From Lagopus muta (taxonomy: Eukaryota; Chordata; Aves; Galliformes; Phasianidae), in NCBI RefSeq assembly GCF_023343835.1, contig NC_064444.1:8299219-8363218 (forward strand): a DNA stretch of 64,000 bases, read 5' to 3'. The translations under genes and the position numbers were made by a program. The number at the start of each line of letters is the position of its first letter. Position 1 is the first letter of the stretch. Of this stretch, positions 26,001 through 34,300 are shown piece after piece. The notes beneath the pieces are model-generated. The model saw nothing but the letters and a program-made list of their open reading frames with translations, ran no database searches and was not told where the DNA came from.

Positions 26001-27615
26001 TAAGGAAAATCAGGTAGCAATTATCACTTAACTAGCTATTGTTACTTCTTCCAGATAACACAGCTAATATCACTGTCAAGTATGGACAGTTTAATCGTGA
26101 ACTTGCCAAAATCCACTACCTGCCTGTCATCATCTCAGACAATGGCGATCCTGACCTCAGCAGCACAAACACACTTGTTATCAGTGTCTGCAAGTGCAAT
26201 GAAAAAGGCGACTTCACTTTTTGTGAGGAAAGAGCTAAACAAGTTGGAGTTAGTATACAAGCACTAGTCGCAATTTTTATCTGTATCTTCACTATCATTG
26301 GTAAGTCATCGGACTTTGGTAATATTCTTCAAGGTGTGGGAATTTTATTTTTCCTTTTTTTTTTTTTCTTCATTGAGGTCCAAAAAGTTTTGTGGCTATA
26401 AAATAGTCATGACGGCAGAAAAACTCTATTTGATTCATTTCACTTGCTCTATTTGGCCTGGTAGTGTAGTTGCAACTACAAGCATGCTCATTCTATTGGA
26501 AAGACTGGCTCACTGGAAAGGTCACTGCACGTATGCATAATACACTTGATTTAGTGTCACTAGGTTCACGTGCAGCTATAAAAAGGAAAACTGTACTGAG
26601 GCAATAACAACAGTATTCCTGTTTCCAAAGGCTGAACTACTCTGGAAACCCTTTAAGCAGTACAGTGAACGTACATACATAAATATGTAAATAAGAAGGA
26701 CAGTACCTATTTGTTTTATTTGGAACCTAATCATAGACTGGGCAACATTCTTGTATTGCTTGAGAAGAAGCCTCCTTTGCAGCTACCACACAAGCAGCAT
26801 TTGATGCCTGGCACTAAATATGTATGTATCACCTCAAGGCAGCCATCGATAGAATCCTTCAGTGCACTTGCAACACTGCTTTTGCACCTGTGATGCCAGC
26901 TCCAAAGTCAGTTGTGAAATCCTCGCAGAGAGTTGCTTTGACAGTGTACAAATCCTACAGATCAGCAGTATTTTAAGTTTTAAAAATAAATAAATAAATA
27001 TCTTTAAAACCCTTGGAAAAAGCCCTGAAATGCATGTTTGTTATGCAATACGTCTAAAATGCAATTTGTTTTACTTTGTTACTTCTCTATTTACAATTGC
27101 TCACATACATTTCCTTCGCAGTGATTGCAATGCTGATTCTTCTAAGGAAGAGACACAAGAAGGATCTGAGTGGACTCAGGAGGAACGTGGCAGAGATCCA
27201 CGAGCAGCTTGTCACTTATGATGAAGAAGGTGGTGGTGAAATGGACACCACCAGCTATGATGTGTCTGTGCTCAACTCTGTGCGCAAGAATGGAATAAAG
27301 CCAGAAGTGGTGCCTTCTGCATACGCACAGGTCCAAAAGCCTCCTGGAAATACAACTTCTGGCGCAGGAGAAATGGAAATGATGATCGAGGTTAAGAAGG
27401 ATGAAGCTGACAACGACAGGGATCTGCTGCCGTATGACACACTTCACATTTATGGCTACGAAGGGGCCGAGTCCATTGCAGAATCTCTCAGTTCTTTGGA
27501 ATCAGGCTCTTCAGACTCAGATATTGATTATGACTTCCTAAATGACTGGGGACCCAGGTTTAAAATGTTAGCTGAGCTGTATGGATCAGAAACAAACGAA
27601 GATTTTGTGTATTAA
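16894..27615 (+). CDS. CDH5: Cadherin-5 / vascular endothelial cadherin, 772 aa, 11 coding exons
   Basis: VE-cadherin is a calcium-dependent homophilic adhesion receptor of endothelial adherens junctions. The coding exons are 16894-17082, 19387-19675, 19766-19882, 20814-20978, 21369-21556, 22856-23109, 23671-23813, 24591-24715, 25671-25779, 26055-26300 and 27122-27615. They sum to 2319 nt, with matching phases at every junction. The protein shows a signal peptide (about 1-17), a propeptide ending in a furin-type KRLKR (36-40), then DWIWN with Trp at mature positions 2 and 4. Five cadherin repeats follow, with calcium motifs LDRE (101, 208), DINDN (136, 243), DIDEPP (359) and DENDNAP (466). 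The membrane span is about 592-616 and the catenin-binding tail is 617-772. Human CDH5 is 784 aa; the close match at the mature N-terminus and C-terminal tail separates it from other cadherins. No frameshift or stop interrupts it. Confidence 0.97.
17083..19386 (+). other. CDH5 intron after first coding exon
   Basis: The intron is 2304 bases with a GTAAAC donor and a TTCTAG acceptor. It is AT-rich and unique, with no repeat, RNA gene or additional exon that I can recognise. Confidence 0.9.
19387..19675 (+). CDS. CDH5: CDH5 exon encoding most of EC1
   Basis: This exon encodes residues 64-159 plus the first base of codon 160. It contains [19 protein letters not shown], the EC1 calcium-ligand segment, and DINDNAPIF (136-144), the EC1-EC2 linker. 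Then comes the start of EC2 (SVPE). The acceptor is TTCTAG|CTCACA and the donor TTAG|GTAAGG. It aligns without gaps of more than a few residues to the corresponding human exon. Confidence 0.96.
19766..19882 (+). CDS. CDH5: CDH5 exon, first half of EC2
   Basis: This 117-nt exon is phase 1 to phase 1. It encodes [20 protein letters not shown] followed by [16 protein letters not shown]. The DADDPT segment matches human VE-cadherin. The preceding intron (19676-19765) is only 90 bases, close to the lower limit for vertebrate splicing. Acceptor TTCTAG|GAACC, donor TCTG|GTAGGT. Confidence 0.96.
19883..20813 (+). other. CDH5 intron within EC2
   Basis: The intron is 931 bases, from GTAGGT to TTTTTTTAAG. 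The acceptor AAG is less common than CAG/TAG but follows a T7 tract. Nothing else is recognisable. Confidence 0.88.
20814..20978 (+). CDS. CDH5: CDH5 exon, second half of EC2
   Basis: This 165-nt exon is phase 1 to phase 1. It contains [20 protein letters not shown] and ends with [13 protein letters not shown], the EC2-EC3 calcium linker. Donor CACC|GTAAGT. The sequence is closest to the corresponding part of VE-cadherin (DLDRE/DINDNFP spacing). Confidence 0.95.
20979..21368 (+). other. CDH5 intron between EC2 and EC3 exons
   Basis: The intron is 390 bases, from GTAAGT to a T-rich tract ending TTTAAACAG. No other feature is seen. Confidence 0.88.
21369..21556 (+). CDS. CDH5: CDH5 exon, first half of EC3
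   Basis: This 188-nt exon runs from phase 1 to phase 0. It encodes [20 protein letters not shown], then [19 protein letters not shown], then NEGIIRPKK. The TKYS..RGDY..F and NEGII..K motifs match human VE-cadherin EC3. The RGD tripeptide at the same spot is also present in human CDH5. Donor AAGAAG|GTACTT. Confidence 0.95.
21557..22855 (+). other. CDH5 intron within EC3
   Basis: The intron is 1299 bases, from GTACTT to CTTTCTTCTAG. It contains a short (CA)n run at 21945-21958 and a T-rich run near 22144-22156. No extra exon is supported. Confidence 0.88.
22856..23109 (+). CDS. CDH5: CDH5 exon, end of EC3 and start of EC4
   Basis: This 254-nt exon runs from phase 0 to phase 2. It begins [20 protein letters not shown] and continues through TDIDEPPVF (358-366). 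It then enters EC4 with YEFKVQEND and [10 protein letters not shown]. The EC3-EC4 linker has DIDEPP in place of the usual DxNDNxP, as in human VE-cadherin (DVDEPP) and type II cadherins. Acceptor TTCTAG|CCC, donor ATCAG|GTAACA. Confidence 0.96.
23110..23670 (+). other. CDH5 intron within EC4
   Basis: The intron is 561 bases, from GTAACA to AAACAAAACAG. The acceptor lacks a strong pyrimidine tract immediately upstream; the nearest tract (CTCTTTTT) is about 15 bases back. No other feature is seen. Confidence 0.87.
23671..23813 (+). CDS. CDH5: CDH5 exon, middle of EC4
   Basis: This 143-nt exon runs from phase 2 to phase 1. It contains [20 protein letters not shown], then [19 protein letters not shown], which has the LDRE calcium motif and an NIT glycosylation sequon. 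It aligns with human SIRRTSDKGQFFRV and LDREVYPWYNLTVEAKE. Donor GATG|GTAAGT. Confidence 0.95.
23814..24590 (+). other. CDH5 intron before EC4-EC5 linker exon
   Basis: The intron is 777 bases, from GTAAGT to GCTGTCATTTCAG. Short open frames on both strands inside it have no domain features and I treat them as chance. Confidence 0.88.
24591..24715 (+). CDS. CDH5: CDH5 exon, end of EC4 and start of EC5
   Basis: This 125-nt exon runs from phase 1 to phase 0. It encodes [20 protein letters not shown] and [19 protein letters not shown] is the EC4-EC5 calcium linker, and VCENA matches human KVCENA, including the cysteine. Donor GGCAAG|GTAAGG. Confidence 0.95.
24716..25670 (+). other. CDH5 intron before exon encoding mid-EC5
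   Basis: The intron is 955 bases and AT-rich. It holds three degenerate copies of a TTAGGTAACTAAAT-like unit at 25312-25376, and ends ACCTTTATAG directly against an exon that itself starts GTAATC. Confidence 0.88.
25312..25376 (+). repeat. Three degenerate copies of TTAGGTAACTAAAT in a CDH5 intron
   Basis: Copies start at about 25312 (TTTAGGTAACTAAATATTT), 25344 (TTTAGGTAACTAGAATATTT) and 25361 (TTTCAGTAACTAAATGAA). They are spaced 32 and 17 bases apart. The first two contain AG|GTAA, a fused acceptor-donor sequence. This is probably a simple AT-rich local duplication. Confidence 0.6.
25671..25779 (+). CDS. CDH5: CDH5 exon, middle of EC5
   Basis: This 109-nt exon runs from phase 0 to phase 1. 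It encodes [20 protein letters not shown] then [16 protein letters not shown]. It aligns with human LVLQISAIDKDITPRNVKF and the following FTLTDNHDN. Its first six bases are GTAATC, so the junction reads AG|GTAATC. Skipping it would shift the frame. Donor TACG|GTAGTG is weaker than the others. Confidence 0.93.
26055..26300 (+). CDS. CDH5: CDH5 exon, end of EC5 and most of the membrane span
   Basis: This 246-nt exon is phase 1 to phase 1. It encodes [16 protein letters not shown], nearly identical to human, then [18 protein letters not shown]. The membrane-proximal cysteine cluster [14 protein letters not shown] has three Cys, as in human CKCNEQGEFTFCED. Then [19 protein letters not shown] begins the transmembrane helix. 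The membrane span is split from its last residues by the final intron. Acceptor TTCCAG|ATAAC, donor CATTG|GTAAGT. Confidence 0.96.
26301..27121 (+). other. Last CDH5 intron (within the membrane span)
   Basis: The intron is 821 bases, from GTAAGT to TTTCCTTCGCAG. It contains a T13 run (26355-26367) and a (TAAA)n run (26985-27000). There is no alternative exon I can support. Confidence 0.88.
27122..27615 (+). CDS. CDH5: CDH5 last coding exon: cytoplasmic catenin-binding tail
   Basis: This exon encodes residues 609-772 and the TAA stop at 27613. After the end of the membrane helix comes a basic stop-transfer RKRHKK. The juxtamembrane p120-catenin site is [12 protein letters not shown] followed by [13 protein letters not shown], and the beta-catenin site is [13 protein letters not shown] through [20 protein letters not shown]. 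Tyrosines equivalent to human Y658, Y685 and Y731 are present at 654, 676 and 719. The stretch between the two sites is about five residues shorter than in human and lacks its proline-rich portion. The extreme C-terminus is ETNEDFVY, against DPREELLY in human. Confidence 0.97.
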
Positions 27616-29555
27616 GTTCACATTAGCCACAAAATGTTCTCCCTTCCACTACAGATAGGTATCAAGAGCCCGCCAATGGCCAGAGAAGAATTCACAGCTC
27701 TTCACCCAGGCAGTACTAGGATTTCAAACAAGAAAACCTGATAGCAGTAGGGATAAAACAAACCACACAAATAACGTACTGGCTTCCCCAGCACTGCTCT
27801 TTTTGCCAACATTCTATTCTTTCCCCAAAATTGCTGCTTGGGGACCCAGAGTCTCCTAGGACATGACTCCTCTCCCTGCCTCGATAGATCCTTCTCTTTA
27901 TGAAGTGGTATTGTCCCTGGCTTCTCCTTCATTTCTCTCATCCTGTGCTGCTTTCATCAGCACGAGCTCAGGATGACCTGCTGGAACAAACAGGTTTGGT
28001 GGCAGTGGGAAAGAATGTTTTTATAACCTCCTGCATCTCCAGCCTGCCTGGCCTGACAGTAACATCTTTATTGATACTCCACGCTTATGCTTACCCAGCA
28101 GAGGAAAGAAGGAACATATGGTTTATCACTTAATATTAGAAACAATTCCATCACTTTCAAAAAAGGCAGGATTTTTCCTTCCTTCCGATCTATTAATTAT
28201 TCTAGCTTTATAGTCTGACTACATACATGAGTTACTGCAGATAAAATTAGACAGGATTTTTAGAGGCATAGTCTGGTTTCATCTCTCATTTTTAACAGCC
28301 TGATGATGATTTCAGGCACCTTTCTGGAGTGCGAGAATTTCCTCTAGCCAGCAGCAGAATCGTCTTTTCTTTCTGTAAATAGGACCTCAGTGTTACTCAA
28401 TGGAACATATCCTGCAGGGCAGGAAATGTGGACATCAGGGGAATGTCGAGACTCCAGTACTGTAAATCTTTCTGGATAGCAGCATAGGTCTTTCTGGATC
28501 TCTAAAAAGGTTGAGTAAGTTTTTTATTCAACATTATTAAAGGAAATGTACTATTTCAGGGACACACAAAGGATGGGCCTTATTACTGTGAAACTGTTTT
28601 AATTTTTTTTCTAAGCAGGTACTGTAAAACGGGTAGGAAAATATCGTAGAGTTCCAAACCAGGACACTACACACCTACACATTTGTCTGCGTAAGAGAAC
28701 CACAAATGTAAGTAAGGTTTTGGAGCGGCAACTGCTCTGTCCACGGAAAGCACGTGTTCAGCTTCATGTCTGATGAAGAGACACACCACGAACAGAATGA
28801 AATTTCCCATGCCTGACGTTACCCAGCCAAAGGCATCTTGTTACAAGTGGGTCTCTTAGGACAACAGCCTGACTCTGGCTTCTGTCAATGCAGATTCCTG
28901 TTCTCTTCAGCAGGACCAGAGCCCTACTACACAAACACTCAGTTTTGCAGAATCTGTGCTACAGCTGTATGTATTAGTTTAGACCATTTGATTATTTAAA
29001 TTTGGGAGCTAACCACATAATACTAAATCTTTTTTTTTTTTTTTTCTTCCTAAAACAATGTAGTGGAACCTCATTAGTTTCCTTTTCATCTGTTCATGTC
29101 CTTTCCCTCCTCCACAGTGCTTTTGTGGCAGGACACAGCAATGCACGATAATACACTCTCTTATCAGTCCGCACAGCCATAGGAAGCTGTCTACTAAAAC
29201 ACCTGCTAGACACAAACACATAACTATCATCAGCGAATCAAATCACTAACATTTTCAAATACGAACAAAGGGAAAACTAAGTAGAATCCAGCCCATCAAT
29301 CACATCACCTTTGGATCACATCTCCTATAAAAAAAAGGGAATCTGAGGATGACAGCCTTGATTTTATTTGTAAATGTGTGTCCATTTTCTACTGTTTTGC
29401 TTAATCCAGCCAACAGTGTATGTTCTTGAGGTTCCACATGTTAGTATATTATAGAGAATTCTAACTAATACTACTTACCATTTAGGGTTTTCATCAGTAA
29501 TTAATGTATTGGCAATCAACAGGTAAAGTTAGTTATTAAACTATTTAGTGTAGTA

Positions 29556-29561
29556 AATAAA
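29556..29561 (+). terminator. Candidate CDH5 polyadenylation signal AATAAA (proximal)
   Basis: This canonical hexamer (AGTAAATAAAGTAC) lies about 1.94 kb after the stop codon, with a U/GU-rich downstream element within about 50 bases. Confidence 0.5.
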
Positions 29562-30036
29562 GTACTTCGGTAAGCATCACCCAGATAGTATTATCTGTAA
29601 TTGCTGTTTTCAAGCTTGTTTTATAAAGCTATTTTAAGGCATGCTGTATCAATTTCCACTGTATAAAGACATTTGCACTGGATATTTTCTTTTAATATTG
29701 CTGTACTGTATTTTTTCTTTGTTCCTCTGACTACATAAAAGCCACTCTCACATTTGGATTTTTGTCGTGTTTGTGAGCTTCACAGAGGAGACAGAGCTAT
29801 GTGCTACAGTGACCATCCTCACCACTTCCCCTCTGTGCCAGTGATCACTACCCCAATATATTGCCATGATTATTACTATAATGCCATCGATTTTCCCCAG
29901 ATATGACACTTACAAATTACAAAGCTTGGAAAAAAGTTCAACTCCTTCTCTGCTAATTGCCACGAGGAAACTCCACATCAAACATGCTTTAGCACAAGTT
30001 GTACTAAAAACAAAATGGATGTGCTAATTGTGGTAT

Positions 30037-30042
30037 AATAAA
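30037..30042 (+). terminator. Candidate CDH5 polyadenylation signal AATAAA (distal)
   Basis: This is a canonical hexamer in GGTATAATAAAATGC followed by T6; a second hexamer lies at 30066-30071. Use of either would give a 3'UTR of about 2.4 kb. Confidence 0.4.
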
Positions 30043-30072
30043 ATGCATTTTTTCAAAGGAATTTGAATAAAC

Positions 30073-31134
30073 AGCTACTTGCAACTTGTAGCAGAGATTT
30101 TCATAAAGATTTTCTTATTAATCTAATTAATATGCATTTTAAACTCTTATCCCTAAAAACATACCTTAAATTATCATTTTATTACATTCACACTGAGAAG
30201 TCCATGCCATTTCATAAAGTTTTTTACTCCTGCCCCACCATAAATTTTTACGACTGGAATCCTTGATATGCACCAAAGCAGCAATGAAAAGTGGCCTGAA
30301 TGCCAACATCAGGTGCATGGCCATGCTGCCCAGAGAGACAGCAATTCTGCTGTTCAGAGAAAAAGGAGCTGTGTCAGGTGCTACCTCATTGCAGTCCAGC
30401 ATTACTGATGCAGGCAGTAAAAGTGAAACAAAGTGAAAACAGATGCATTATAAAAGAAAGAGGAAAAAAAATGTTTTTGAGTTCTTGTTCTTTTTCTTGG
30501 TGAATGGACCCCTCCCTTCCTTTCTTTCTGCAGTGGAGGCTGTGCTGAGCTGTGCTCTGACCTCAGGCATGGGCTGCACCATTGGCCACGGCTCACAAGG
30601 CCAACAAGTCACATGGCGCAGTGCTGTCTATAAATGTATTTGCTTTAAATGGTTTCACTCCTGACGCTCTGTGCAAATGTCCCATACATGGGAGGTGCGT
30701 ACAGCAGCAGTAAACACGCAGATTCACCACCCCGTTTGGCCAGGAGCAATATACTGCTTTCCATTCTACCTCAGGTGGGGCTAGGACAGAAGACACATTG
30801 TCAATTTTTCACAACTATTTTGTCTTCCTAGTTTTCTTACATATCAAAATTAGGGAATAAAAAGTGGGGATTCACTCCTGTGGGTGTACATCGTCATGCT
30901 CTCCGGAGCAGAAGAAATCACCAAGCGGTACTTGTGTCGTGCAGGAGCCATCAGACACACCACAGCTCAGCTCACCCAGCTTCTCAGAGAGAAGCATTTC
31001 CTTCCCCCTCTCCCCAGCAAGGGCTCTCCCATCTGCTTTCCAGCCCGACTTTACTCATTCTCGTTAACCCTTTCACCAACTCCACAATTAATCACGAACT
31101 TCACCCGTACCACACTCTCAAGCCAGGGCTCTGC
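30073..31134. other. Intergenic sequence downstream of CDH5
   Basis: This is unique sequence with no recognisable gene or repeat. GC content rises toward the CpG-rich patch that follows. Confidence 0.6.
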
Positions 31135-31370
31135 ACGAGGCAGCCCCAGCGGGCAGAACGAAGCAGACGGCGTCCATCGGGCACCGGCACCACGACGAGA
31201 GCGGACGCCGGCAGGGCGCTTCGGCAGCCGCACAGCGAGAACCTCGAACCGCGCCCCGCAGCGCCGCGCGGTGGCGCCCGGCCCCAGCGCTGCTTCACAG
31301 AGCGGCCGCCGCTGTGCGAGACGGGCTCTTGTGCCGGCCTCTCACGGAGCGTTTCGTGCACGATCGGTAA
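31135..31370. promoter_or_regulatory. Small isolated CpG-rich patch with a donor-like site
   Basis: There is a dense run of CpG dinucleotides and GC boxes-like sequence (for example GCGCCCCGCAGCGCCGCGCG near 31250) in otherwise CpG-poor DNA. It lies about 1.1 kb past the distal CDH5 polyadenylation signals and 14 kb before the next CpG island. A strong + strand splice donor, ATCG|GTAAGG, falls at its 3' edge (31366/31367). This would fit the promoter and first exon of an unannotated noncoding transcript, an upstream promoter of the next gene, or a regulatory CpG island. Overlapping open frames of 198 and 226 codons cross it, but such frames are expected in GC-rich DNA and show no domain. Confidence 0.45.
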
Positions 31371-34300
31371 GGTTTCTAATTCCAGAGAGTTCATTCGATC
31401 GGCTTCACGCTTTACCGCTGACTTCACGGAATTCCCTGACCTTCCCACAAGCCAGAAAAGCTATGAAGCATGGGTTCTGAAAGGGAAAGCAGTGATCTCA
31501 CTGAGGCGGAGTGCAGAAGGGCGCAGAGGGCGAGGAAATAGCTCTGGGGAGAGGATGTGAGCTCCAGATGTCTCCTTCGGAAGGCACCATCCTCCTTGCC
31601 CAGCTGTCTCGTGGCACGGTGAGCCGCGTGTCCCTGCTGCTGGCCATGGTCTGTCCCCGCCGCTGGGGAGCCTTTTCCCTTCCCTGCAACTGCTAATCAG
31701 GATATTCTCAAGCATTTCCAAATCGTTTTTATAATCGGTGATTCTTACAAAACAGTTGTGTTTTGCTGCGAACAATTGTACGAACACATTAGTCACGATT
31801 TGTGCATCAGAAACATGCAGCAAAGCTTTTCAAGCAGACACACAAACAAACTGAGGAAAAAAGACACCAGAAAGTTCCCAGTGACAACCTGGGACATACC
31901 CACAGAAACAACTCCATGCAGGACACCCCAACTACCTGAGTTTTGAGTGGCTGACAGCTTTCTAAATTTGGAGTATTTTGCACCACAAACACAGCAAGCA
32001 CGCAGACAAAAGCTTGCATTGCCCTCCTAGCAGTGCAGAAATTAAATACAACATAAGCTCTGCCACAGCAGCCAGGTAAGGACCCTGAGCAGCAAGAACT
32101 ACAGCCTTTGTGTGTTGTACGGCCCAAGTGGGTCAGAGACACAATATGTCCGCAGCTGGTGCTGCAGCTATCCTGTATGCAACACCAAGGGAGCAGAAGC
32201 AAGAGGTGAGGTGAGCGGGGATCCACCAGGACAGCAGCCTGTACCAAGGCAGCACCAAGCAACAGCCCTACAAAGCAAGCACAGGGCAAGGCACAGGGCA
32301 GCTGGAAGCACAGGGCAGCAGTGCTGCATCTCGTCACATGACACTGCTCTCATTACAGTGATTTAGCAATTACCACTCATTACCTTCCATACAGGCTTGG
32401 GTCTGGCTCTCAGCATCAGCACAGACCTGGCACAACTTACTGAGCTGGAGCATCACTTGGAGTAAACACCAAGCATTGAATCCTCACTGAGGAGCCATAA
32501 CGAGTGTTAGAACACAGACACGTTCTTGATTTTCAGTGAAAAAGAATTAGCTAGAAAGATTAAGTGATCCTCTTCAGTTCAGTAAAGCAACAGTGAACAC
32601 ATTCCTATAAGATAAAGTATCAACCTAAAGCAGAATTGGTCTTCCTGCATTTTGTCACAACATCCAGACTTGTTTGGATGTCGACGCAAGCAGTTGGCAA
32701 GCAGGCATGGCATTTTGCAGGCTCAGCTGTGGATAACGCATCTGCAGCCACACGCATCCCTCTGAAGGAGCTGGGAGCACACATGGCTGCCACGGGAAGG
32801 ACACCTGGCAGAACACACAGTGGTCACCAAAGACACCTGGGCAGAGCTGAGGGCACCAATACGCACTCATGGAGTATATTTGGAAAAGGAGGGCTCTGGG
32901 TATATACCCGAGCTGCGACACAGGCTTCAGTCTTCATCTCAGATCATGAAGGCTCGGAGCTTTGCTTTTGAACATGAAGTGTTCCAAGCACTGCTCTGAT
33001 AGGTTGTCTGGCTACTGACTTCCCTCCACATGCCCTGCAACCAGACATACACACCTCCCCACATCACTGCAAGGGGCAGTTAATACACCCAAAAATATTC
33101 TAAGTAACATTCTCTGATGCTTACACATTTTAAGGACGAAAGCTTTAATACTTTTCATTATTTTCCAGCAACTTCCAGGCACAAGAAATGTTTGCAGTAG
33201 ATCCCAAGAGATTTATAATTGAAACACATACTCATACACATGCCTGGCCCTGCACGATGTATAGCATCATTCCCACTGCAATTAACAGAGAACTCATAGC
33301 ACAAGTAGTGCCTGCACTTCATAGGTCATGGTGAGCAAGTGATGGGTACGCAGAGAACGTGAGGGACAGTTGGAGCAAGATAGCCACGTACACCTAGAAA
33401 CTAAAATTACAAAGGCATTTAAAGTAAGTGCAGTAGCCACACAGAGTATTTATTACATGAAGAAACACTGTTGAGAAACACAGCACAGATTTTGTTTTTA
33501 TGAGATGCTAAATGTACAACCAACATGCCTCACATGGCTCCATATGGGGATTATGCTTTATGGGACTTATACAAAGCTCACATTTAGACTGGGGCCTTTG
33601 CATTCCTTTAATTCTGCCTCTCAGAAATGTGCTTATTTAAGTCATTTGTACTACTTACACCAGACTTTTGTTGCAGCTGCCCAAATTATCCTATTTTAGA
33701 CCATAACCAATAATGAAAACTCAGCTTTTGCTTCCATAGCTTTGGGATTCACTTCTTTAATCTCTGCCCATCTCTGATATTTTCAGCCACCAGGTTCAGA
33801 TACCGTCTGGTCCAAATCCTTCACAGCACAGAAGAGGGCTCATGAAGAACATCACCTCCAGTCAGTATTCTTTTGACCACAGAAAGCTCACCCCATGATA
33901 GTTCTGGAAACTGTAAGAAGCAGCCAAACAGTTGAACAAGCTTTCATTTTGATGACAGCAGCTGTTTGGGCTAATGGCCAAGGGATGAGCATCAGCACAC
34001 AGAATTTAAGCTTAGGAGCTGGCATATATATGGGTCAGGAAGGAAATGGGATCTCACCACAGATCAGCTGCCTGTGTCCCACAGCAGGGCTGTCTGCACA
34101 GCATCAGCGCTGCCCTGAGGACCCCAACACACTTATTCTGCCCTAAGCACCCCTGATGAGCTGGGTTCACATGATAATCTTTGGATAAAAGTTAAATCAA
34201 TCACACCACAGTACATTGTCCACAAAGATGTGGAAGCAGCGTTATAGGACCCCGAAGAAGCATTTAGCAGAGAAATGCTGGTAGAAGCTTAATTACAGTG

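Larger units (their letters stand above)
16882..30042 (+). other. CDH5: CDH5 gene body within the window (coding exons, introns, 3'UTR)
   Basis: The transcription unit runs from the acceptor of the first coding exon (CCCTAG|GCTCAG at 16881/16882; CTCAG at 16886 is an alternative acceptor) to a candidate polyadenylation signal at 30037-30042. The introns between coding exons are short, 90 to 2304 bases, which is compact compared with mammals and typical of bird genes. The noncoding exon 1 lies upstream and is not securely located. Confidence 0.85.
27616..30042 (+). other. CDH5: CDH5 3' untranslated region (extent inferred)
   Basis: This sequence follows the stop codon with no significant open frame. 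AATAAA hexamers occur at 29556-29561, 30037-30042 and 30066-30071. The first is followed by a GU/U-rich stretch (GCTGTTTTCAAGCTTGTTTT), and the second by a T6 run. Human CDH5 has a 3'UTR of roughly 1.5-2 kb from memory, which favours the 29556 site. A T16 run lies at 29030-29045. The true cleavage position needs transcript ends. Confidence 0.6.

Noticed and set aside
30880-31560. Overlapping + strand frames of 198 and 226 codons
   Set aside because: Two different frames are open over the same CpG-rich patch, with no domain, no Kozak-strength start and composition explained by GC content.
31807-32337. 176-codon cysteine-rich frame on the - strand
   Set aside because: The Cys and Leu richness comes from repeated GCAAGCACAGGGCA-like DNA on the + strand read in reverse. 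There is no conserved cysteine spacing or signal-anchor pattern.
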